A stretch of DNA of 20,407 nucleotides from JBJKPP01 sp046706145 (GTDB lineage Bacteria > Bacteroidota > Ignavibacteria > Ignavibacteriales > Ignavibacteriaceae): assembly GCA_046706145.1 (NCBI GenBank), contig JBJKPP010000238.1:1-20407 (forward strand), read 5' to 3'. The position numbers were made by a program, and so were the translations under genes. Positions 15,242-20,407 of the stretch are shown in pieces. The notes below the pieces were generated by a model. The model made no database searches. It was not told the DNA's origin and saw only the letters and a program-made list of their open reading frames with translations. How positions within the stretch are numbered: position 1 is the first letter of the stretch; every line of letters starts with the position of its first letter.

Positions 15242-17818
15242 ATGAGACGAATGTTACCCTCAGGGAGAACCTTATTCTCTCTATTCTTTGTGCTATTTCT
15301 TGGAGTAGTAAATGCACAAACAACAACTATTTTTAAACGACTATCGGTCATACCACCAAGAGCTGCTGACCCTGAAGGTTACGGTAACTTAGTGGTAGGC
15401 AATGTAATTGGCGGTAGTGGACCTAACCAATTATTCGCTGTGAGTGGTGAATTGAATTTGAGCGGAATAGTCCCCAGAATATATGAATTTCAATACAATC
15501 CGGTCACTAACAAATTTGATTCGGTTTGGGCTGCAGTACCTCCTCTTTCCGATCAAAATACATGGTGTCCATTAGCTATAGCAGATCTTGATGGAGACGG
15601 ACACATGGAAGTTGTTTGGGGCCCCATAAATGCCGGCCAAACTAATCCAATCAGATTGCTCGACTATGAAGCAAAAGTTACGGACGGCAGCAGTCCTGAA
15701 ATGGGACTACCTAACGGTGCCGGTGGTGATTCTGCAAATGCATCATGGACCATGACTGACTCTTTAAATTATAACTCACGCCCATTTAGATGGGTCACTG
15801 CAGACCTATATAATAATGGAAAACAGGAATTGGTATTTGTTACCAGAGCTGGGGATTATAATTTTGGAGTTATTTCGGTTAATAATATTCCTAATTCTTC
15901 AGGTGATACTCATGCTGTGTGGAAAATGGATACATCTGGCATTGGCCTAAATATGGCAATTGGTACAAGCTATAAGGATGTGGCTGTCATAGATAGTACA
16001 ATTTATATGATTAATTTAAGCGGTGATATGCAGCCTGTATATTATGCTAATGGTAAATTCACTGTGGGTAAATTATATTCGAATGTAGTACCTGGCGGTG
16101 ATTGGAAATCTGCTCAAGTTGTAGATTTAGACAACAGCGGTAAAAAAGAAATTGTAGTTGCCAGCTGGTCTGGTTCCCAAATTTATCTTTTACAACAGGC
16201 TGGAGATTCGTTATCAACTACTCAAATTGCTGACTTTGCACCGCTTGGATTAAAATCACATTTAGGTGGTAGTACAGTAGGTGATTTCAATGGTGATGGA
16301 CATATGGACATAGCTTTCGGATCACGCAGTGGTTATTCTACTCCAGATGCGGCTATTTACGTTTTGTATTACGAGGGAGGAGATATAACAAGTCCCGCGA
16401 GTTACAAAATGGCAATTGCAGATTCTAACTTAGCTGCAGGCGATCAATGGGATATGCTTGCATCCGGTAAAATAGACAATGTCGACTCTACAGATGAGAT
16501 TGTTTATTCCGGTATCGATAGAAGCGGTGTACCTGCTCCTATTGGCGTCTTAAGCTCAATGAGTGTTGATAGTTTAACGACAATTACAGAAGCGGTCAAA
16601 GATGCTGATCACAATTATGTCCCTGATGATAGCGGTTCTGTAGTTAAGGTTCTTGGTTTAGTAAATAGCGGTAATGATCAGGGAACAAATTATTGCAGTT
16701 ACTCTATGCAGGATGGCAAGCACGGTATCAAATTATTCGGAAATAAAAGCTTTGGTACAAATTATAAGATGGGTGACAGACTTTTAGTTAAAGGTACAGT
16801 AATCCAGTACAATGGGTTAACTGAGCTCTCCCCCACTAGTGTAACTTTAATTGACAGTATGAGAACGATTACTCCTGCTAAACTTACCATAGAGTCGCTG
16901 ATGAAGAACCCTGAGAATTATGAGAGCGTACTGATTGAACTTGACGGAGTAACAAAGACGAAAAGTTCTCCTTCATGGCCAACAACTAATTCAAATGTTT
17001 CAATGGAGATTACTGACGGATACGATTCTCTAACCATGTATCTTGACAAGGATTTCCATTTAGATGCAGAGAGTGCGCCGGTGTTCCCAGTAGATGTTCA
17101 AGGTGTTATAGCACAATACACCTCTAGTATTCCTGCAAACAATGGCTATGAACTCCACCCAAGCTTCTACAGCCAATTCACTCAGAACGTCGCTGTTCCG
17201 CCATCCCCATATTTCTTTATTCATAGCCCTGCGGACAGCGCTAAAATTGTATTCACCGATTCTTCTCAAACTGTTGATTTATCCTGGTCCCCCTCGATTG
17301 ACTTAAACGGTGATAAAGTTGCTTATGCTTTTGAGGTAATCGGTGGTACGCCGATGGGTCTTGGTAACGATACCACTTTTTCCATACCAGTGTCAACATT
17401 GTTGCCGCTGTTTGGATCAAGCGATACTTTATCAACAAAGTGGACCATAATTGCAAAGGGTGCTGAAGCTAACTTGGTAGCAAGCGTAGATACTTTTTAC
17501 GTTACTCTAATAAATGATATTGTAACTGGAATCAAAGGAAGAACAATTCCTACCCATTTCTACGTAGATCAAAACTATCCAAATCCATTTAACCCGACTA
17601 CTACAATTAGATTTGGACTAGCAAGATCACAAAATGTTGATTTAAGAGTATATAATATTCTTGGTCAACAAGTTGCAGTGCTTATAAATAACCAGGCAAG
17701 ACCTGCTGGCGATTATAATGTTACTTTCAATGCCAGTAACTTGGCAAGCGGTCCTTATATCTTTAGACTCATTTCAGGCAGCAAAATTGTTACCAAGAAA
17801 ATGATTCTACTCAAATAA
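15242..17818 (+). CDS. Large T9SS-secreted FG-GAP/OB-like mosaic protein
   Basis: The 858-residue protein has a signal peptide (residues about 1-25, ending VVNAQ). Its N-terminal half carries FG-GAP/integrin-type calcium loops: DLDGDG (115-120), DLYNNGKQE (188-196), DLDNSGKKE (295-303) and DFNGDGHMD (348-356). These point to a beta-propeller. Residues about 465-540 (VVKVLGLV, YSMQDGKHGIKLF, GDRLLVKGTV) and 560-630 look like two OB-like beta-barrels of the kind found in exported nucleases and DUF5689-type proteins. No nuclease residues are visible. A beta-sandwich (about 655-757, with DLSWSPSIDLNGD) precedes the T9SS sorting domain (775-858, QNYPNPFNPTTTIRF to KKMILLK). GAGGTAG lies before the start. 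It forms an operon with the gene before it and is ended by the terminator at 17839. A surface or secreted adhesin or binding role is inference. Confidence 0.85.
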   Translation: MRRMLPSGRTLFSLFFVLFLGVVNAQTTTIFKRLSVIPPRAADPEGYGNLVVGNVIGGSGPNQLFAVSGELNLSGIVPRIYEFQYNPVTNKFDSVWAAVPPLSDQNTWCPLAIADLDGDGHMEVVWGPINAGQTNPIRLLDYEAKVTDGSSPEMGLPNGAGGDSANASWTMTDSLNYNSRPFRWVTADLYNNGKQELVFVTRAGDYNFGVISVNNIPNSSGDTHAVWKMDTSGIGLNMAIGTSYKDVAVIDSTIYMINLSGDMQPVYYANGKFTVGKLYSNVVPGGDWKSAQVVDLDNSGKKEIVVASWSGSQIYLLQQAGDSLSTTQIADFAPLGLKSHLGGSTVGDFNGDGHMDIAFGSRSGYSTPDAAIYVLYYEGGDITSPASYKMAIADSNLAAGDQWDMLASGKIDNVDSTDEIVYSGIDRSGVPAPIGVLSSMSVDSLTTITEAVKDADHNYVPDDSGSVVKVLGLVNSGNDQGTNYCSYSMQDGKHGIKLFGNKSFGTNYKMGDRLLVKGTVIQYNGLTELSPTSVTLIDSMRTITPAKLTIESLMKNPENYESVLIELDGVTKTKSSPSWPTTNSNVSMEITDGYDSLTMYLDKDFHLDAESAPVFPVDVQGVIAQYTSSIPANNGYELHPSFYSQFTQNVAVPPSPYFFIHSPADSAKIVFTDSSQTVDLSWSPSIDLNGDKVAYAFEVIGGTPMGLGNDTTFSIPVSTLLPLFGSSDTLSTKWTIIAKGAEANLVASVDTFYVTLINDIVTGIKGRTIPTHFYVDQNYPNPFNPTTTIRFGLARSQNVDLRVYNILGQQVAVLINNQARPAGDYNVTFNASNLASGPYIFRLISGSKIVTKKMILLK

Positions 17819-17838
17819 CCGCTTAAGATAACTTTAAT

Positions 17839-17869
17839 AAAAGCCGGGCTTTTTTAGTCCGGCTTTTTT
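17839..17869 (+). terminator. Intrinsic terminator after the T9SS cargo operon
   Basis: AAAAGCCGG and CCGGCTTTT form a 9-bp stem, extended inward by a G-U and a C-G pair, with a seven-base TTTTTTA loop. It is followed by a T tract. It starts 20 bp after the stop at 17818, the expected place, and is the clearest terminator in the window. Confidence 0.9.
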
Positions 17870-17966
17870 ATTTATAAACATACACACCAATATAAAGTCG
17901 TTGGTTTTTATCTCGTTTAAGGATAATTTTAAATAGTTCTTTTCATGTAATTTCTTTGGGGTAAAA

Positions 17967-18410
17967 ATGGAACTAACAGATTTTTTAGACAAGAGGAAAA
18001 AAACTTTACTTGAGAATGCATATATAATTTTGAAAAATCACCATCTTAAATCCTATGACAATTCAGCACCAGAAGATAATAAGAAAAGGCTGGAGAGACT
18101 TTTTGAACTTTCCTTAGAATCGATCAAAACTAAAGATTTAAAACACATCACTTCATATGCCGCAGAACTTGGAGAAAAGAGATTTCATTCCGGGTTTGAC
18201 TTAAGTGAAGTTCAGACAGCTTTTAATGCTTTAGAGGAAGTAATATGGAACGCAATAATAAACGATTATGAACCTTCTGAACAAGGTAAAGCCCTGGGTC
18301 TAATTAGTACAGTGCTAGGTGCAGGGAAACAGACTTTGGCATTAACTTATGTTTCATTAGCGACTAAAAGAAAAGTTACAACATTAGATCTTTCAGAATT
18401 ATTTGAGTGA
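17967..18410 (+). CDS. Stand-alone RsbRD N-terminal-like helical protein
   Basis: The 147-residue protein is wholly helical and charged, with no signal peptide or membrane helix, so it is cytosolic. The core RLERLFELSLESIKTKDLKH (42-61), followed by RFHSGFDLSEVQTAFNALEE (72-91), resembles the N-terminal domain of RsbRD, the co-antagonist of RsbT in stressosome-type switches (from memory). In those proteins this domain precedes a STAS domain. Here the protein stops at Glu147 with no STAS, so if the call is right it is a free-standing sensor or scaffold module. GGGG lies about five bases before the ATG. It has its own upstream gap after the T9SS terminator and converges on the YfiT-like gene. 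No sigma-factor, anti-sigma or kinase gene is next to it, so a partner must be elsewhere. Confidence 0.6.
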   Translation: MELTDFLDKRKKTLLENAYIILKNHHLKSYDNSAPEDNKKRLERLFELSLESIKTKDLKHITSYAAELGEKRFHSGFDLSEVQTAFNALEEVIWNAIINDYEPSEQGKALGLISTVLGAGKQTLALTYVSLATKRKVTTLDLSELFE

Positions 18411-18441
18411 ACCTATTATGAACCAGTCAAAAAGTAAAATG

Positions 18442-18990
18442 TTATTTCCAGTTCATTCTATCAATGAGATTATAAATATGAGCCAAATGATGTTTACTGT
18501 GCCACGCATAAAGAGCTATGTTCTTCTTCACAGAAATTGCACTGCCGGTTTCAGGGTGTACAAATTCCCTTTCTAAATCTTCATCACTGAGGGCTCGAAG
18601 TAAAATTACCCATCTCTTATGTAAGATTTTGATAAAATCCAAAGAATCAGATACATCTGTTAACTTATAATCGGGAAGATCAGCCCACTTTTCTTGATCA
18701 TATGGTTTGATTATTGGTTTGTCTTCAGTTAACGCAAGTTTAAATCTTATATAGCTGTTAAGATGACTATCGCCAATATGATGAATAACTTGTTTAATTG
18801 TCCAGCCATCAGGTCTATATGGAGTGTTCAACTGTTCTTCACTTAACCCTTTTACAACTTCTTTTAATGTTGATGGAAGCGACTCAATTTCATTAATCCA
18901 TTTATTAATTACCTTCCTATCTTTTGTCTCTTTGTATTCAAACTTCCCGATAGGATATTTTAAACTAGCTAGTTCAGTATTTGATGACAT
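18442..18990 (-). CDS. yfiT: DinB/YfiT-family metal-dependent enzyme (BstA-like)
   Basis: The 182-residue protein matches Bacillus YfiT/BstA along its length: YPIGKFEY at the N-terminus, LNTPYRPDGWTIKQVIHHIGDSH (54-76), NSYIRFKLALTEDKP (78-92), RPYDxxxW-type KPYDQEKW (95-102), and WHSKHHLAHI (163-172). His71, His164 and His168 line up with the three metal ligands of the DinB four-helix fold. YfiT-type proteins act as thiol transferases or metal-dependent hydrolases in Firmicutes, where the thiol is bacillithiol. Whether this organism makes bacillithiol is not shown here. It converges on the RsbRD-like gene (31-bp gap), and there is no strong ribosome site. Confidence 0.88.
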   Translation of the reverse strand: MSSNTELASLKYPIGKFEYKETKDRKVINKWINEIESLPSTLKEVVKGLSEEQLNTPYRPDGWTIKQVIHHIGDSHLNSYIRFKLALTEDKPIIKPYDQEKWADLPDYKLTDVSDSLDFIKILHKRWVILLRALSDEDLEREFVHPETGSAISVKKNIALYAWHSKHHLAHIYNLIDRMNWK

Positions 18991-19079
18991 TTTATTTTCA
19001 CTTACTGATTTAACAAAATTAGCTATAAATGTTGTATATGCTCACTGCGGTTCTCGATATATTTAAATACAGATATATA

Positions 19080-19685
19080 TTATTCACTGCTTTGCTTAGA
19101 GTTATATTCAGAAACAATCTTTCGAACGTCGTCTATTTCAAAACCGTAGGTACGCTTGAGTTGCCCAAGCTGTTCTTCTCCTGTTAATGTAGCAGGTAAT
19201 CTTAATTTCTCAATAAGATAGTTCACAGGTACATTAGTAGTCCTTTCTACTTCAAGCAAACTCATCTGGCCTCTAATCGAAATATCTTCGTACTTATGTG
19301 CAGATGATACATCAACTTTGTCATTTTTAGAAGTACTTACTTCGACTTGTTGAATGAGAGGAGCAATGGAAAATGCAATTAAAGTCAATAAGCCTATTAC
19401 TCCTAAACCAACCTTAAACCCTGAACCTTCATGCGGTTTACCTTTAATAACACAGACAACCCATTTCCAGTGTAAAACTAGATGAAGTGCGAGAACGCTA
19501 AAAAAAATAATCGAAATCCAGAAGTGAATCGTTCCCCATTGATGCCTGTCCATGCCCCAAATAGTTGTAAAATGTCCGCTTCCGGGTGGCAAAATATATC
19601 GCATCAGAACGCCGGTAGTAATTAGGAAAAAGAATGCTCCAAATGCCACTGAATCAATTATAAAATTTACTTTAGGTTTCTTCAT
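19080..19685 (-). CDS. DUF4405-like haem-type membrane protein with C-terminal helical domain
   Basis: I prefer the ATG at 19685 (201 residues) over a GTG seven codons upstream, because GGGGA lies six bases before it and nothing comparable precedes the GTG. There are three membrane helices: about 8-31, 54-80 and 92-111. His54, His68 and His72, in and at the edge of helix 2, plus His38 and His48 in the loop, fit a DUF4405/cytochrome b561-like haem-binding membrane core. A linker is followed by a soluble, helical C-terminal domain (about 138-195) containing GQMSLLEVERTTNVPVNYLIEKLRLP and later KRTYGFEIDDVRKIV. It looks like a small docking domain. No redox partner gene lies next to it in the window. 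Electron transfer is a reasonable inference; the exact role is unknown. Confidence 0.72.
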   Translation of the reverse strand: MKKPKVNFIIDSVAFGAFFFLITTGVLMRYILPPGSGHFTTIWGMDRHQWGTIHFWISIIFFSVLALHLVLHWKWVVCVIKGKPHEGSGFKVGLGVIGLLTLIAFSIAPLIQQVEVSTSKNDKVDVSSAHKYEDISIRGQMSLLEVERTTNVPVNYLIEKLRLPATLTGEEQLGQLKRTYGFEIDDVRKIVSEYNSKQSSE

Positions 19686-19774
19686 TATGCATCCCCATTT
19701 TTTCACTAAAGTTGAAATTCTTACAGTTTAAGAAGATCTACTAAAGAAAATATAAGAAAATTATAAGTAAAGTA

Positions 19775-19921
19775 CGAACCGGGTAGTGTCTTAATTTCAC
19801 AATTAGCATAGCAATACAAACATGTCATTCTGGATTTAATTCAGAATCTGCTTTGTTAGGAATAGATTCCGAATCAAGTCCGGAATGACAGAGAGTGAAA
19901 TTAAGACACCAATCGAACCGG
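19775..19921. repeat. 8-bp direct repeat flanking the inverted-repeat element (possible target duplication)
   Basis: CGAACCGG occurs at 19775-19782 and again at 19914-19921, just outside the two ends of the inverted-repeat element (three and four bases from the outer arms). In such AT-rich surroundings an 8-bp G+C-rich match in these exact places looks like a target-site duplication, but a single case cannot prove insertion. Confidence 0.45.
19786..19909. repeat. Nested inverted-repeat (MITE/REP-like) element
   Basis: The 124-bp element has perfect 15-bp ends, GTGTCTTAATTTCAC (19786-19800) and its reverse complement (19895-19909). Inside is a second inverted repeat: 27 bases starting TGTCATTCTGG (19823-19849) against 27 bases ending CCGGAATGACA (19864-19890), with 23 of 27 positions matching and all four differences transitions. 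The inner hairpin resembles the short GTCATTCCGGA...TCCGGAATGAC intergenic hairpins common in many bacterial genomes (from memory). The spacers between outer and inner arms differ (22 and 4 bases), so the element could be one hairpin inserted within another. It carries no gene and would need enzymes supplied in trans. Confidence 0.75.
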
Positions 19922-19925
19922 AAGT

Positions 19926-19955
19926 TGTAGTGACAACTCATGAGTTGTCACTACA
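19926..19955. repeat. Perfect 30-bp palindrome
   Basis: TGTAGTGACAACTCA followed directly by its reverse complement makes a perfect palindrome with no spacer. It lies 68 bp downstream of the MutS-like gene's stop (minus strand) and 16 bp from the nested element. There is no T tract on either side, so it is not a classic terminator. It may be a REP-type repeat or a protein-binding site. Confidence 0.8.
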
Positions 19956-20022
19956 TGTATAAACTTATTAAACACGAGATTTTGAGGAAGAAACTAACGC
20001 GTAATGAATAGAAAATTATAAT

Positions 20023-20407
20023 TCATTCTATCGGCAGTCCTTCAAGTTTCATGATTTTCAAAGCATTTGTAGTTGGGCATGGACCAGGATTAAGTTTATA
20101 ATCAAATATCATTTTTCCATTTTGTACTTCTTCTTTAAAGTGATAGTTTTTAATTCCGGGGATTTCTTCCGATAACTTCACGAGTTCAAGATCATGAGTA
20201 GCTACTGCTCCTACTACATTTGTTTGAGCCAAAGATTTTAGGAAAGCATAACTTCCCTTCAATCGTTCGATATTATTTGTCCCCCTAAATATTTCATCTA
20301 TCAAAAAGAAGACTGGAAGCCCTTCCGATTTTGCCTCATCAAGTAATTTTTTCAACGCTTTAACTTCTGCATAAAAATATGAAATCCCATTTGTTAAAGA
20401 GTCGGTT
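20023..20407 (-). CDS. MutS-family ATPase, C-terminal end (5' part outside window)
   Basis: The minus-strand frame is open to the right edge; the visible 127 or so residues are the C-terminus. Reading from the edge, the sequence begins TDSLTNGISYFYAEVKALKK and continues to a Walker B stretch FFLIDEIFRGTNNIER, then VVGAVATHDLELVKLSEE. This is the MutS ATPase order: the signature segment with S-YFYAE, Walker B with D-E, a conserved RGT(N), and the switch His in THD. A DEIFRGTN box and a short tail after it match the MutS-like proteins of Bacteroidota with a membrane or non-canonical N-terminal part rather than mismatch-repair MutS, but that half is not visible. Function (repair, recombination control or other) cannot be assigned. 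An internal TTG near 20353 is not the start. Confidence 0.85.
   Translation of the reverse strand, partial: TDSLTNGISYFYAEVKALKKLLDEAKSEGLPVFFLIDEIFRGTNNIERLKGSYAFLKSLAQTNVVGAVATHDLELVKLSEEIPGIKNYHFKEEVQNGKMIFDYKLNPGPCPTTNALKIMKLEGLPIE

Larger units (their letters stand above)
19686..20022. other. Gene-free stretch rich in palindromic repeats
   Basis: This 337-base region separates two minus-strand genes. I see no open frame with coding character and no RNA gene. It holds the nested inverted repeat (19786-19909), an 8-bp direct repeat around it, and a perfect 30-bp palindrome (19926-19955), described separately. The left part (19686-19770) is plain AT-rich sequence and may contain the promoter of the DUF4405-like gene, though I could not pick one. 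Confidence 0.6.

Noticed and set aside
17060..17456. Two minus-strand open frames inside the large T9SS cargo gene
   Set aside because: Opposite a continuous domain-bearing frame; no start signal and no recognisable product.
17839..17869. Hairpin after the T9SS genes as a mobile repeat unit
   Set aside because: G+C-rich stem, T tract and position right after a stop codon make a normal intrinsic terminator.
19786..19955. CRISPR-like or tandem-repeat array
   Set aside because: The repeats are inverted and different from each other, with no regular spacer pattern and no cas genes in the window.
20023..20407. MutS-like fragment as a pseudogene or defence ATPase
   Set aside because: The frame is intact to the window edge, so the truncation is due to the cut-off; the visible motifs are ordinary MutS-family ones.

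Overview
The window looks like chromosome of a member of the Ignavibacteria or a close relative in the Bacteroidota/Chlorobi group. The reasons are the low G+C content, two exported proteins ending in a type IX secretion (T9SS) sorting domain with the QNYPNPFNP motif, a PorV-like outer-membrane barrel, and house-keeping proteins of that flavour. No rRNA, tRNA, CRISPR array, transposase, integrase or phage gene was found. This is an ordinary core/envelope region, with one short stretch of palindromic repeats near the right end.

Layout. (1) 1-1229, minus: an ArnT/PMT-like membrane glycosyltransferase that runs off the left edge. (2) 1507-4526, plus: a lipoprotein gene overlapping a PorV-like beta-barrel gene, probably a translationally coupled envelope pair. 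(3) 4583-13583, minus: ten genes in one direction with mostly short gaps. In transcription order they are a MATE exporter, a small exported FnIII-like protein, Maf pyrophosphatase, a UPF0104/YbhN-like membrane protein, NADP-type isocitrate dehydrogenase, YtxH-like and DUF948/YtxG-like stress/envelope proteins, an EF-G2-type GTPase, a HIT-family Ap4A-type enzyme, and a repeat-containing lipoprotein. Several are probably co-transcribed; the 90-bp gap downstream of icd may hold an internal promoter. (4) 13762-17818, plus: two tandem T9SS cargo proteins, the second a large FG-GAP/OB-like mosaic, closed by a clear intrinsic terminator at 17839-17869. (5) 17967-18410, plus: a stand-alone protein resembling the N-terminal helical domain of RsbRD. 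It converges on a DinB/YfiT-type metal enzyme, which is followed by a DUF4405-type membrane protein. (6) 19686-20022: a gene-free stretch with a nested inverted-repeat element (19786-19909) bracketed by an 8-bp direct repeat, then a perfect 30-bp palindrome. (7) 20023-20407, minus: the C-terminal end of a MutS-family ATPase that runs off the right edge.

How the parts fit. Three themes recur: surface display and secretion (lipoproteins, barrel, T9SS cargo), membrane lipid or glycan handling (GT39-like enzyme, YbhN-like protein), and stress or nucleotide housekeeping (YtxG/H, HIT, Maf, EF-G2, RsbRD-like, YfiT). I did not find a convincing new system. The best leads are the repeat element at 19775-19921, the lipoprotein/barrel pair, and several small proteins of unassigned role.
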